Source of the DNA: Acidobacteriota bacterium
GTDB lineage: Bacteria; Acidobacteriota; Terriglobia; UBA7540
Direction of reading: 5' to 3'
Assembly: GCA_902812465.1 (NCBI GenBank)
Contig: CADDZE010000026.1
Location: forward strand, 1-54,196
DNA: 54,196 nt
Shown: piece by piece, positions 26,406-35,151 of the stretch
How the letters are laid out: each line of letters begins with the position of its first letter
Position numbering within the stretch: position 1 is the first letter of the stretch
The notes under the pieces: generated by a model
Seen by the model: the letters and a program-made list of their open reading frames with translations, nothing else
Database searches by the model: none
Told to the model about the DNA's origin: nothing
Translations under genes and position numbers: made by a program

Positions 26406-27845
26406 TCACTCCCGGTTGCGAGCCGCGATCAGCGGCTCCTGGACTCGTGTGGGGTAGTTGGCAGTGTAGCAGGCCAGGCAGTAGCGTCCGTCGGTGTCTC
26501 CAACGGCCTGCCGCAGAGCCTCGATCGAAAGGTACCCCAGCGAATCGGCTCCGATGAACTGGCGAATTTCCTCCACCGACTGCGTGGCCGCAATCAGCTC
26601 CCGCCGCGTCGGCGTGTCAATGCCGTAAAAGCACGGCGAGATAGTGGGCGGGCAACTAATGCGCACGTGAACCTCGCGCGCGCCCGCCTCCCGTACGATG
26701 CCCACGATCTTGCGGCTGGTTGTGCCGCGGATGATCGAGTCATCCACGAGTACGATGCGGCGTCCCCGGAGCAGGCTGCGTACAGGGTTCAACTTCAGCC
26801 GCACTCCGAAATCCCGAATCCGCTGGCTGGGTTCGATGAAGGTGCGACCGACGTAGTGGTTGCGGATCAGCCCGAACCTCAGAGGCAAGCGCGCTTCCTC
26901 GGCAAAGCCGATGGCCGCGGCCACGCCCGAGTCCGGCACGGGCACCACCATGTCCGCCTCGGCCGGGTGCTCGCGCGCCAGCAAGCGCCCTAACATCTCT
27001 CGGCTGGCTTGCACGGAGCGTCCGAAGATGACGCTGTCGGGCCGCGAAAAATAGACGTGCTCGAAGATGCATTGCGAAGGGTGGGCTGGCGCGAAGCGCA
27101 AGGAAGTGATCCCGCGGCCCTCGAGGATGGCCAGTTCGCCTGGCTCGACTTCGCGCTCATAGGTGGCTCCGATCAGGTCGAAAGCGCAGGTCTCTGAGGC
27201 CACCACCCACGCGTCGCCCAGTTTACCCAAGCATAATGGACGGAATCCGCGCGGATCGCGGATGGCGTACACTGCTTCCTTAAAGAGCGCCACCAGCGAG
27301 TAGGCGCCTTCGACCCGGTCTAGGGCGTCGGCCAGCGCTTCCGGCGTGCCAGCCTGTTTCGAACGCGCAAAGTAGTGCTGAATCACCTCGGTGTCGCTGG
27401 TGGTCTGAAAGATCGCGCCACGGGATTCAAGGTCGCGCCGGATGGCCGGGGCGTTCACCAAGTTGCCGTTATGCGCCAGCGCTACCGGGCCCTTCTGGCA
27501 GCTCACAATCAGCGGCTGGGCGTTGCGCAGATCCGTGTCGCCTGCCGTCGAATATCGTGTGTGGCCAATGGCTAGCCGGCCGGTAAGCTGTTGCAATATT
27601 TCAGGGGTGAAAATCTCCGCTACGTGGCCCATGCCCTTGTGGCAGGACAGCTGCTCTCCATCCGACACCGCAATGCCGGCACTTTCCTGCCCGCGATGTT
27701 GAAGGGCATAGAGTCCGAGATAAGTCAGCTTGGCGGCTTCGGGATGGCCACACACAGCGAAGACGCCACAATGGTCGTGGAACTTGTCGTCTCCTACCGG
27801 CTGCGGTGGCGGAAAGAGCGAGCCTGCGGCTTCGACCATCTTCAT
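26406..27845 (-). CDS. purF: Amidophosphoribosyltransferase
   Basis: 479 aa from ATG 27845; the open frame continues to 28007, but those residues are not family-like. A short propeptide ending DDKFHDH precedes the N-terminal nucleophile Cys (CGVFAVCGHPEAAKL). The glutaminase domain follows (LQHRGQESAGIAV, GHTRYSTAG, AHNGNLVN). The PRTase domain carries VVPVPDSGVAAAIG and IVLVDDSIIRGTTSRKI. C-terminal CPPTI and GRYCLACYTANYP provide the Cys ligands of the structural 4Fe-4S cluster, so this is the Bacillus-type, iron-sulfur enzyme needing propeptide cleavage. It commits PRPP to purine synthesis and is first in the cluster. Confidence 0.95.
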   Translation of the reverse strand: MKMVEAAGSLFPPPQPVGDDKFHDHCGVFAVCGHPEAAKLTYLGLYALQHRGQESAGIAVSDGEQLSCHKGMGHVAEIFTPEILQQLTGRLAIGHTRYSTAGDTDLRNAQPLIVSCQKGPVALAHNGNLVNAPAIRRDLESRGAIFQTTSDTEVIQHYFARSKQAGTPEALADALDRVEGAYSLVALFKEAVYAIRDPRGFRPLCLGKLGDAWVVASETCAFDLIGATYEREVEPGELAILEGRGITSLRFAPAHPSQCIFEHVYFSRPDSVIFGRSVQASREMLGRLLAREHPAEADMVVPVPDSGVAAAIGFAEEARLPLRFGLIRNHYVGRTFIEPSQRIRDFGVRLKLNPVRSLLRGRRIVLVDDSIIRGTTSRKIVGIVREAGAREVHVRISCPPTISPCFYGIDTPTRRELIAATQSVEEIRQFIGADSLGYLSIEALRQAVGDTDGRYCLACYTANYPTRVQEPLIAARNRE

Positions 27846-28321
27846 TCTAGCGGAGCTCCCTGGGGCCTCGCGTTCGTTCACACAAGAATCGTCAGCGACC
27901 CGAGGTGGGTTGAGGAAAATGCGGATTCCCTGCCTCTGTAGCACGAGAGTGTTGCACTCTATTCTCGCCTGAACTGTGGAACCGCGCAAGGGCCAGGAAT
28001 ACCTCATGACAATCGGCTGCTTCGTCGGGCAGTTGAGGAAATTTTCCGATCGAAGCGGGTGCGGTGTTCCACGGAGAGATTTCTATGGCCAAGCTGAGAA
28101 GGTAGGATTGACAGGGCATTCCCGGAAAAGAAGCGTGTCTTTCGCGGTCCCCTGAATCGTCTGCTGCTGCCAGAGCGGCTTAATTCAGGCACAGAGGCCA
28201 GGTATAGGAAGTCCCACGGTAGCGTCGCCGCGGACGCGTGCCCCGGGGAAGACGTGCCAGGGGTAGCGGAACCCAAACCCGGCCCATAAGATGAGCGAAC
28301 GGGGCGCCTAAGATCCGAGCT

Positions 28322-28354
28322 CGGGAGGGGACGGAGAGTCGGGATCCCCTCCCG
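28322..28354. repeat. GC-rich stem-loop
   Basis: CGGGAGGGGA (28322-28331) pairs perfectly with TCCCCTCCCG (28345-28354) around a 13-nt loop. It is the first of several adjacent hairpins. Confidence 0.6.
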
Positions 28355-28373
28355 GCCGGTCAGGAAGCGGGGT

Positions 28374-28401
28374 GGCTCGCGCCAGACTAGAGGCGCGGGC
28401 C
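28374..28401. repeat. GC-rich stem-loop
   Basis: GGCTCGCGCC (28374-28383) pairs with GGCGCGGGCC (28392-28401) with one G-U wobble and an 8-nt loop, AGACTAGA. It follows the previous stem by 19 bp. Confidence 0.55.
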
Positions 28402-28563
28402 TGGGACCCGGGCGTCAGTAGGGCGTCGTGGTAGCAGGGCCACCCTTTTCCTGAAACCATCGGCGGCGTCATCCCCTTTGGCGCGCCGAGCCGGCCAAGT
28501 CGGACGCGACCACCTTCAGCCAAGGGCGATGAGTTCTGCCGCCTTATAAGAAACGTTCGCCCC

Positions 28564-28598
28564 GGAGGCCATACGTGCCGCTCTCACGTATGGCCTCC
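28564..28598. repeat. Perfect 14-bp inverted repeat
   Basis: GGAGGCCATACGTG (28564-28577) and its exact complement CACGTATGGCCTCC (28585-28598) flank CCGCTCT. No T-run follows on either strand, so it is not a typical intrinsic terminator. An operator, RNA hairpin or mobile-element end are possible. Confidence 0.65.
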
Positions 28599-28677
28599 CA
28601 GGCAAGAGCCGGTCAGCGTGCCGGTTTCGGCTGCCAACCGGCCAATCCATGGATTCAGGCGCCTGGCAGGAGATTAA

Positions 28678-28797
28678 CTACTGAAGTCCGCCGTTGAATC
28701 CCTCGGGCAGTTTGACCTTTATGACACCCGCCAGCGCAAGGCCGTTGGGATCGAGTCCCGCGCAATCCAGCTCCTGCTTGCCAGAGGCAGGTGTCAT
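28678..28797 (-). CDS. Possible small protein, 39 aa (unsupported by homology)
   Basis: ATG at 28797 with GAGGGTG about 7 nt upstream. The frame ends LALAGVIKVKLPEGFNGGLQ and has a protein-like composition rather than the Arg/Pro-rich look of chance frames here. The frame remains open upstream to about 28880 without another ATG. It could equally be the tail of a decayed gene. I do not recognise it. Confidence 0.2.
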   Translation of the reverse strand: MTPASGKQELDCAGLDPNGLALAGVIKVKLPEGFNGGLQ

Positions 28798-29163
28798 CAG
28801 GTTCACCCTCTTGCGTCCGGCAGCCGGCGTCCTCGGTGGCCCCCGGACGCCGGCCACTGTGTCATGGACGCTGAACCGAAATCAAGGGCAGGAGTGTGAA
28901 ATTAGGATGACATTGAAATGACCGACCAACCTGTTGATTCGCTGGAGGTTAGCACCCAGGGCGGTCGGGGGGCGTCATTTGGGGTCCCAGAGGAGGGTCT
29001 TGGCTTATGGTGCTCTTCACTCCGTGGCCGCCTAGTTACCCAGGGCCCTGCGCAGGGGCCTGGCCCGCTCTTGGGCCTTGGGGCCGTCCAGCTCTCAAGG
29101 TTGCGCTTGCTTCGGGGTTAATTTTCAAGTACCCTTCGCAATTGTTCGGGTCTTCCGCCGTGC

Positions 29164-30201
29164 ATGTCTCACGATAACGGTAAGCTTGAGCTCTACGCCG
29201 TCTGCGGCTTCGGGCTGGGCCTCTATTGGTTCTACAAAGGCTTCCGGACGTACCGCGAGTATCGCGTGGTGGAGGACACGCCGGAAATACCCATCCGCAG
29301 CATCCCCATGGGGTTAGTGCGGGTGCATGGCAGGGCGACGGGACAGAATTCGCTCATCAGCCCCCTGACCCGCAAGCCCTGTTTCTATTACCGTGTCGAG
29401 ATCCAGGAGTGGAAGAGCGATGGGCAGCGTGGGCACAGCTGGCATCACTACCGCACCGACACGGACAGCGTTTTCTTCTACCTGGAGGACGGCACCGGGC
29501 GTGTCCGGGTGGACCCCAGTCTAGCGGAGTTCGATCTACCCAAGTCGGGTGAAAGGGAGGTCAGGGGCAGCGGTGGACCTGGTTTCACGCCCTTGGCCCC
29601 TTCGGCGCCCACCGGGGAGCCCAGCGACCAAGAGCTTCTGGCCTACATCGGCAGGGCGGGCAGCATCCCCTTTGCTGGCTTCTTCCAGAAGATGCTCTCC
29701 AAAGCGCAGTCATCGGATGACCCCCGGAAGGAGCAGATGCGCCAGCTCCTGGCCGAGGCCCTCAAGCACCCGGTTAACAGCCCGCTATTCGCGGAGCAAA
29801 TACTCAAGCTGGGTGACCTGAGCCAGAGTCTGCAAGGGGCCAGCCAGGAACACGAGGCGGAACGCGCTTTTGTCCGTCAGCACTTCGACTTAGTGGCTCA
29901 GCGACTGGCGAAGGGTAGCCAGCTGGCCTCAGGGAGGTTCCGTCTCGTCGAGTATTGCTTGCAGGCCGGCCAGGAGTACGACATCACGGGCACCTGCATC
30001 GAGAATCCTCATCCCCAAGATGAGCACGATCGGAATCTGATCACCAAGGGCCAGAACGAGCCGACCTTCCTGATTTGCGGGGGAAAGCAACAGCAGGTCG
30101 ACGCGAGCTTGCGGAAGCGGGCCGCATGGCAAATCTTCGGCGGAGCAGGTCTGGCCGTGGCCTGCCTGGGGTTTCTACTGGTACGGTTCGGGTTGTTTTG
30201 A
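29164..30201 (+). CDS. GIDE-domain (MUL1/E3-ligase-like) membrane protein
   Basis: 345 aa. Layout: N-terminal hydrophobic segment about residues 10-28 (ELYAVCGFGLGLYWFYKGF), a central domain and a C-terminal helix near 322-343 (IFGGAGLAVACLGFLLVRFG). The GIDE-type domain shows IPMGLVRVHGRATGQ, LTRKPCFYYRVEIQEW and a late GQEYDITGTC strand. In eukaryotes this domain sits in MUL1-type ubiquitin ligases, but bacterial versions lack the RING. Here too no RING-type Cys cluster is visible. It directly precedes lemA, a recurrent bacterial pairing of unknown function. The mid-region (about 125-240) is polar and variable. Confidence 0.75.
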   Translation: MSHDNGKLELYAVCGFGLGLYWFYKGFRTYREYRVVEDTPEIPIRSIPMGLVRVHGRATGQNSLISPLTRKPCFYYRVEIQEWKSDGQRGHSWHHYRTDTDSVFFYLEDGTGRVRVDPSLAEFDLPKSGEREVRGSGGPGFTPLAPSAPTGEPSDQELLAYIGRAGSIPFAGFFQKMLSKAQSSDDPRKEQMRQLLAEALKHPVNSPLFAEQILKLGDLSQSLQGASQEHEAERAFVRQHFDLVAQRLAKGSQLASGRFRLVEYCLQAGQEYDITGTCIENPHPQDEHDRNLITKGQNEPTFLICGGKQQQVDASLRKRAAWQIFGGAGLAVACLGFLLVRFGLF

Positions 30202-30264
30202 GGCGACGGCCAGCCGCGGGCTGGGCGCGGTCGACTTCAGAAAGAGGAAGGGGGCGGGTTGACT

Positions 30265-30831
30265 ATGGGACTGGCGATTCTACTCGGTCTAGTGTTTGTT
30301 CTCGTGGTAGTGGGCATCGCGGTCTACCTTCTGACCATCTACAATGCACTGATCCGGCTGAAGAACGACATTGACAAGGCCTGGTCAAATATCGACGTGC
30401 TGCTCAAGCAGCGCCATGACGAGCTCCCCAAGTTGATCGAGACCTGCAAAGGGTACATGCAGTACGAGCAGCACGCGTTTCAGAGCATTGTCGAGGCGCG
30501 CAATGCCTACCAGAAAGCCTCCACCGTCGCGGAAAAGGCCCAGGCCGACAACCTGATCAGCGGGGCCCTCAAGAACTTGTTTGCGCTGGTGGAGAATTAT
30601 CCCGAACTAAAGGCAAATAACAATTTCATGGCGCTCCAGAACCGTATCTCCGAGCTCGAGGAGAAAATTGCGGACCGCCGCGAGTTCTTCAACGACGACG
30701 TCAATACTTACAACATCCGTATCCAGCAACTTCCGGACGTCTTCATCGCCCGGGTCATGAATTTGCAGCCCAGGGACCTCTTCAAGGTAAGTGAAGAGGA
30801 TCGCCAGGACGTCCAAGTGAAGTTCGCTTGA
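30265..30831 (+). CDS. lemA: LemA family protein
   Basis: About 188 aa. A single N-terminal membrane helix (MGLAILLGLVFVLVVVGIAV) is followed by YNALIRLKNDIDKAWSNIDV, the family signature, then long amphipathic helices. Near the C-terminus RREFFNDDVNTYNIRIQQLP is characteristic. LemA proteins expose a helical bundle on one side of the membrane, and their function is not settled. A TTG at 30259 two codons upstream is an alternative start. It is 63 bp after the GIDE gene and abuts ispE. Confidence 0.92.
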   Translation: MGLAILLGLVFVLVVVGIAVYLLTIYNALIRLKNDIDKAWSNIDVLLKQRHDELPKLIETCKGYMQYEQHAFQSIVEARNAYQKASTVAEKAQADNLISGALKNLFALVENYPELKANNNFMALQNRISELEEKIADRREFFNDDVNTYNIRIQQLPDVFIARVMNLQPRDLFKVSEEDRQDVQVKFA

Positions 30832-30896
30832 GGTCGGCGCGCCAGCCGGTGGGGGACGGCGCGGGAGCGGGGTGGAAGACGAATAGGCCTGCCGAT

Positions 30897-31841
30897 TTGA
30901 GCCGATCCATTTCCCTACGAGCCTTCGCTAAGATCAACCTCGGGCTGCGAGTCCTGGGCCGCCGGCCTGACGGATACCACGAGTTGCGCACCGTCTGTCA
31001 GACCCTGGCTCTCCACGACCGCCTTGAGGTTGTTCTGCTCAGTGCCGGGAGGCAAATCGAAATCCTCTGCGAGCATCCGCAAGTGCCCGCCGGACCGGAC
31101 AACCTGGTTTACCAGGCTGGCAGCCTCTGGCGGCGAGCGCGGCAATTCCACGGCTCCATCCGGATTCGTCTGGAAAAGCGAATCCCCGTCGGTAGCGGCT
31201 TAGGAGGAGCCAGCTCCGACGCGGCGGTTACGCTTTTGGGGCTGGAGCGGCTGACAGGCGACCGATTAACCATTGATCAGCGGTGGCGCCTGGCGGCCGC
31301 GCTCGGATCGGACGTGCCACTGTTTCTTTGGGGTGGACGCGTGCTCGCCTGCGGGCGGGGCGAGGAAGTCTACCCGCTTCCCGACCCAGGGAAGTGGCAG
31401 TGCCTGGTTGTCTTTCCAGGCACCGGCTTTCCGACCGCGGAAGCCTATCGTTGCCTCGATTGCCTGCCAGGACGCCGGTTGACAGGGACCGGCAAAACGC
31501 GTAAAAGTAATAACTTCGGTGTGCGGCCACTACTCCCCTTGGAAGGCTGGGGACCGGCCGAGAACGACTTTGAGCGAGTCGTCTTTGCTAAGTGGCCGGA
31601 ACTGGCGCGTTTGAAGCGCCGGTTCATCCGGGCCGGAGCCGAAGTCGCGTCCTTGACAGGTAGCGGTTCGGCCCTCTTTGCCCTCTTCGACTCCGCCAGC
31701 AACTTAGATCGCGCTCTCAAGCTGGTTCCCCGGGCGTGGCATGCTTATCCTACCCGGACGCTTTCGCGCGCGGAATACTGGAAACGACTGGTTGCGGCGG
31801 GACGTGACCAGCGGCGCCGAGCCAGCCATCGGCCGTTTTGA
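30897..31841 (+). CDS. ispE: 4-diphosphocytidyl-2-C-methyl-D-erythritol kinase
   Basis: About 314 aa. A GHMP kinase: AFAKINLGLRVLGRRPDGYH at the N-terminus (substrate Lys), PVGSGLGGASSDAAVTLLGL as the ATP loop, and LTGSGSALFALFDS near the C-terminus. It phosphorylates CDP-methylerythritol in the MEP isoprenoid pathway. The frame is open from TTG 30828, which overlaps the lemA stop. I prefer TTG 30897, which places the start about eight residues before AFAKINL as in known IspE. GTG 30849 is also possible. Transcription probably continues from lemA and into the tRNA-Gln/prs block. Confidence 0.9.
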   Translation: MSRSISLRAFAKINLGLRVLGRRPDGYHELRTVCQTLALHDRLEVVLLSAGRQIEILCEHPQVPAGPDNLVYQAGSLWRRARQFHGSIRIRLEKRIPVGSGLGGASSDAAVTLLGLERLTGDRLTIDQRWRLAAALGSDVPLFLWGGRVLACGRGEEVYPLPDPGKWQCLVVFPGTGFPTAEAYRCLDCLPGRRLTGTGKTRKSNNFGVRPLLPLEGWGPAENDFERVVFAKWPELARLKRRFIRAGAEVASLTGSGSALFALFDSASNLDRALKLVPRAWHAYPTRTLSRAEYWKRLVAAGRDQRRRASHRPF

Positions 31842-31874
31842 TGGCTTCTTGTCACCGTCCACCGATGCCTGTGA

Positions 31875-31948
31875 TGGGAGGTCGTCCAGTGGTAGGACAC
31901 ATGCCTTTGGAGCATGGAACCCTGGTTCGAATCCAGGCCTCCCAGCCA
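31875..31948 (+). tRNA. tRNA-Gln (anticodon UUG)
   Basis: The cloverleaf is complete. Acceptor TGGGAGG pairs with CCTCCCA. The D-arm is GTCC/GGAC, the anticodon stem CATGC/GCATG with loop CTTTGGA (anticodon TTG), and the T-arm CCTGG-TTCGAAT-CCAGG. G is the discriminator and CCA is encoded (31946-31948). It sits between ispE and prs. Confidence 0.95.
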
Positions 31949-31989
31949 ACCCTGGGGACGTCAGTACGCAGCGTTAGGAGCCAGAAAGC

Positions 31990-32946
31990 ATGGCCGCGCG
32001 GGCTAAAGAGCGGAACTTGAAGGTCTTCACCGGCAATGCCCACCCGGAGCTGGCCAAGGAGATTTGCCGCCATCTCGGTGTGCCTTTGGGTGCCGCGGAT
32101 ATCGGCCGTTTTCCTGATGGCGAGGTGCGGGTGCAGCTGGGGGAAAACGTGCGCGGCGCGGATGTCTTTGTCATCCAGCCCACCTGCAAGCCGGTAAACG
32201 ACAATTTGATGGAACTGCTCATCATGCTCGACTCTCTGCGGCGCGCCTCCGCTAAGCGGATTACCGCCGTGATGCCGTACTATGGCTATGCCCGCCAAGA
32301 CCGCAAGGATCGCCCGCGCGTGCCCATCTCGGCCAAGCTGGTGGCAGACCTGATCACTTCCGCCGGGGCGCACCGGGTTTTAGCTTTGGACTTGCACGCG
32401 GGGCAAATTCAGGGCTATTTCAACATTCCGGTGGACCACCTTTTTGCCACTCCGGTGACGGTGAACTACTTTCGCCGCCTTCATCTGAAGAATCTGACCG
32501 TCGTTTCTCCGGACACCGGGGGCGTCGAACGGGCGCGAGCCTTCGCCAAGAAACTGCAGGCCCCGCTGGCTATCATTGACAAGCGCCGCGAGGACGCCAA
32601 TACAGTGGAAGTGATGAACGTCATCGGCGAAGTGGAAGGGCGCATTTGCCTGATCGTCGACGACATGGTCGATACGGGCGGCACGCTGATTCGCGGTGCC
32701 AAGACGCTCAAAGAGAAGGGCGCGGCCAAGGTATTTGCCTGCTGCGTGCACGGCGTCTTCGCCCAGAATGCGCTGGCGAAGATCTGTGATTCGGACCTCG
32801 AACAGGTGGTGACAACCAATTCAATTCCCCTCCCGCCGGAAGGCCACGCCTGTGCGCGGGTGAGGGTCTTGAGCGTGGCCAAGCTGCTGGCGGAAGCAAT
32901 TGGCTCGATTCACGAAGAGACCTCGGTCAGTCGGCTGTTCATCTGA
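31990..32946 (+). CDS. prs: Ribose-phosphate pyrophosphokinase (PRPP synthetase)
   Basis: 318 aa, standard length. Motifs: FTGNAHPELAKEICRHLG, GRFPDGEVRVQL, the ATP-binding flexible loop YYGYARQDRKDRPR, the divalent-metal His of LDLHAGQIQGYFNIP and the PRPP loop LIVDDMVDTGGTL. It makes PRPP from ribose-5-phosphate and ATP, feeding purF of this window as well as pyrimidine, His, Trp and NAD synthesis. The gene order prs-rplY-pth is a common bacterial block. Confidence 0.96.
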   Translation: MAARAKERNLKVFTGNAHPELAKEICRHLGVPLGAADIGRFPDGEVRVQLGENVRGADVFVIQPTCKPVNDNLMELLIMLDSLRRASAKRITAVMPYYGYARQDRKDRPRVPISAKLVADLITSAGAHRVLALDLHAGQIQGYFNIPVDHLFATPVTVNYFRRLHLKNLTVVSPDTGGVERARAFAKKLQAPLAIIDKRREDANTVEVMNVIGEVEGRICLIVDDMVDTGGTLIRGAKTLKEKGAAKVFACCVHGVFAQNALAKICDSDLEQVVTTNSIPLPPEGHACARVRVLSVAKLLAEAIGSIHEETSVSRLFI

Positions 32947-32978
32947 CTGCGAGGAGCCGCAATTCAGGAGAATGCTCG

Positions 32979-33686
32979 ATGGTGGACCCCCTTACGATCG
33001 AAGCTACTCAGCGCGAGGAGTTCGGCAAGAACGCGGCGCGTCGACTGCGGGCCGCCGGCCGCATACCCGCAGTGGTCTACGGCGGTGACGCTCCGCCCGT
33101 TGCACTGAGCCTCGAGCCGCGCAAGCTGGCTCCGCTGCTCCACTCCGAGGCGAGCCGCAACACCGTCTTCACGCTTGTCATCGGCGGCAAGGCACCGGCT
33201 CGAGTTATGTTGCGGGACTGGCAGGTAGAGCCCGTGCACGGAGCTTTGCTGCACGTCGACTTGGTGCGTGTGACGAAGGACACCAAGGTGCGGGTGCGGG
33301 TGCCCATCCACGTGACTGGCGAGGCTAAGGGGGTCAAGGTGCAAGGTGGTATCTTCGAGTTTGTGCTGCGCGAGGTCGAGGTGGAATGCCTCCCCGAGGC
33401 GATTCCCGAGAGCGTCACGATCGACGTCACCGACTTGGTCATTGGCCGCACCCTCCGCGTTTCCGATCTGCCCCTGAGCCCGGAGGTGAAGCTGCTCACC
33501 GATCCTTCGCGTGTAGTGGCGCACGTGGTGGCGCTGAAGGCTGAGGAAAAGCCGGCGGCGGAGGCTGAAGTGGCCGAGGCGGCACCCACCGAGCCGGAGG
33601 TCATTCGCAAGGGTAAGACAGAAGAGAGCGCCGAGGAAGCGGACAAGAGTGAGAAGAAGGAAGCTAAGAAGGGCAGCGAGAAGTGA
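32979..33686 (+). CDS. rplY: Large ribosomal subunit protein bL25, CTC/TL5 form
   Basis: 235 aa. The N-terminal L25 domain (EATQREEFGKNAARRLRAAG, IPAVVYGG) binds 5S rRNA. A beta-rich CTC C-terminal domain (VPIHVTGEAKGVKVQGGIFE) covers about residues 100-190. The protein ends in a 45-residue Glu/Ala/Lys-rich disordered tail. The long form is typical of non-enteric bacteria. It lies 32 bp after prs and 29 bp before pth. Confidence 0.93.
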   Translation: MVDPLTIEATQREEFGKNAARRLRAAGRIPAVVYGGDAPPVALSLEPRKLAPLLHSEASRNTVFTLVIGGKAPARVMLRDWQVEPVHGALLHVDLVRVTKDTKVRVRVPIHVTGEAKGVKVQGGIFEFVLREVEVECLPEAIPESVTIDVTDLVIGRTLRVSDLPLSPEVKLLTDPSRVVAHVVALKAEEKPAAEAEVAEAAPTEPEVIRKGKTEESAEEADKSEKKEAKKGSEK

Positions 33687-33715
33687 AGCGTCGCGCTGTT
33701 GGGCCATAGATCACG

Positions 33716-34297
33716 GTGGCGTTGAAGCTGATCGTCGGTCTCGGCAACCCCGGCCACGAATATGCCTTCACGCGGCATAACCTCGGCTTTGCCGTGGTGG
33801 ACCGCCTGGCCGAAGCGGCCGGCGTCGAGATCAGCCGTCCGGAGGCCCAGGCGCTGACGGCGACGGCGAAGGTGGCCGGCACGCCGGTGGTTCTGGCCAA
33901 GCCTCAGACCTACATGAACCTGAGCGGGCTGGCTGTCAGTCGTCTCCTGGAGCGATACGGCCTTCCGGTGAACGATCTCGTCGTCGTGCTCGATGAGGTG
34001 AACCTTCCGCTTGGCACCTTGCGCATCCGGACGCGAGGCAGCGCGGGCGGACACAACGGTCTGAAGTCAGTCATCGGCAGCTTGCAGTCGGACGATTTCG
34101 TGCGCGTGCGGCTGGGGATTCGGGGCGAGCGGGTTAGCGGCGACCTCGCTGATTATGTGCTGAGCCCGTTTCGTGAGGAAGAGCTGGAGACGGTGGCCGA
34201 TATGATTGGCCGCGCCACCGAAGCGATCGAAGTCCTGCTGCGCGAGGGTCCGCAGAAAGCGATGAGCCGATACAACCAGCGGCTGACAACCCAATGA
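33716..34297 (+). CDS. pth: Peptidyl-tRNA hydrolase
   Basis: 193 aa, GTG start. The opening LIVGLGNPGHEYAFTRHNLG includes the catalytic His. KPQTYMNLSG gives the tRNA-contacting Asn, and VVVLDEVNLPLG the Asp that activates the His. GSAGGHNGLKSVIGSL and FVRVRLGIRG are also conserved. It recycles peptidyl-tRNAs released from stalled ribosomes. It leads directly into the rpsF-rpsR-rplI group. Confidence 0.95.
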   Translation: MALKLIVGLGNPGHEYAFTRHNLGFAVVDRLAEAAGVEISRPEAQALTATAKVAGTPVVLAKPQTYMNLSGLAVSRLLERYGLPVNDLVVVLDEVNLPLGTLRIRTRGSAGGHNGLKSVIGSLQSDDFVRVRLGIRGERVSGDLADYVLSPFREEELETVADMIGRATEAIEVLLREGPQKAMSRYNQRLTTQ

Positions 34298-34311
34298 CGG
34301 TGTGAGGTCTC

Positions 34312-34710
34312 ATGCGTAAGTACGAGATTATTTTTGTTATCCGCCCCGACGCCCCAGAGGAGGAAGTGGACAAGATCGTCCATCAGATGGAGGGTGTTGT
34401 GAGCGGGACGGGCGGCCGGGTGGAACGCGTCGACCGCATGGGACGGCGCAAGCTGGCCTATCGTGTCCGCCGGCACCGCGAGGGTATCTACGTGCTCTTC
34501 GTGTTGGAAGGGGGCGGGGAGACGGTCAAGGAGTTTGAGCGCCGTTTAAAAGTCACCGACGCCGTGATCAAATACCTGACCGTGCGAATCGACGAGGAGG
34601 AGAAGCGGGCTGCCAAGCTCAAGGCCTTACGTGCTGAAGAAGCGGCGCGGAGGCCGAAGGGCAAAGCCGCGGCTGCTCCGTCCGCCGAGGTACTGCCAGC
34701 TAAGGAGTAA
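34312..34710 (+). CDS. rpsF: Small ribosomal subunit protein bS6
   Basis: 132 aa. [20 protein letters not shown] and [20 protein letters not shown] are diagnostic for S6, which pairs with S18 on the 30S platform. The Lys/Ala/Glu-rich C-terminal extension (about residues 100-132) is longer than in E. coli. It is 14 bp after pth and 5 bp before rpsR; no ssb gene lies between S6 and S18. Confidence 0.95.
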   Translation: MRKYEIIFVIRPDAPEEEVDKIVHQMEGVVSGTGGRVERVDRMGRRKLAYRVRRHREGIYVLFVLEGGGETVKEFERRLKVTDAVIKYLTVRIDEEEKRAAKLKALRAEEAARRPKGKAAAAPSAEVLPAKE

Positions 34711-34715
34711 GGAAC

Positions 34716-35012
34716 ATGCCGCCAGCCAAAAACTCAGCTCGCAACGCCGAGCGGCCTGCCAAACCATCCAGTACCCCAACCGCAGGTCGAAAGCAGTATT
34801 TCCGCCGCCGGAAGGTCTGCAAGTTCTGCGACGAGAAGATCGATGTGATCGACTACAAGGATGTCAAGACCATCCAGCAATTCGTCTCCGAGCGCGGCAA
34901 GATTTTGCCGCGGCGCCTGACGGGGACTTGCTCCCCGCACCAGCGCTTGCTGACGCTGGCTATCAAGCGGGCACGCAACATAGCATTCCTTCCGTTCGCC
35001 GCCGAGCTCTGA
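34716..35012 (+). CDS. rpsR: Small ribosomal subunit protein bS18
   Basis: 98 aa. A 30-residue Ala/Pro/Lys-rich N-terminal extension precedes the S18 core: [53 protein letters not shown]. The CKFC and TCSPH pattern indicates the zinc-binding (C+) form of the protein. It binds together with S6. Confidence 0.95.
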   Translation: MPPAKNSARNAERPAKPSSTPTAGRKQYFRRRKVCKFCDEKIDVIDYKDVKTIQQFVSERGKILPRRLTGTCSPHQRLLTLAIKRARNIAFLPFAAEL

Positions 35013-35151
35013 GGATGAAGGCGGCGCTCCGGCTGCGCAGCTCCTATGGCCCCCACCCTTTGGGGGTCGCATGGTGCGCCAGGCGCGGAACGAGAAACGA
35101 TAGACGACTCGAAAGGCAGGTTTCGCCCTGCCCAAAGGCGGAGAACCTTCT

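Larger units (their letters stand above)
27846..29163. other. Long gene-poor region with inverted repeats
   Basis: About 1.3 kb between divergent purF and the GIDE gene. No open frame here has recognisable homology. 28300-28600 is dominated by GC-rich inverted repeats (three listed separately). A weak minus-strand promoter candidate for purF is TTGCGC, 17 nt, GAGAAT around 27965-27995. A 39-codon frame lies at 28678-28797 (-). I looked for tmRNA, SRP RNA, RNase P, purine, cobalamin and SAM riboswitch signatures and recognised none. Confidence 0.5.

Noticed and set aside
28300-28600. RNase P, tmRNA, SRP RNA or group II intron domain V
   Set aside because: The structured region lacks the conserved sequences of these RNAs on either strand.
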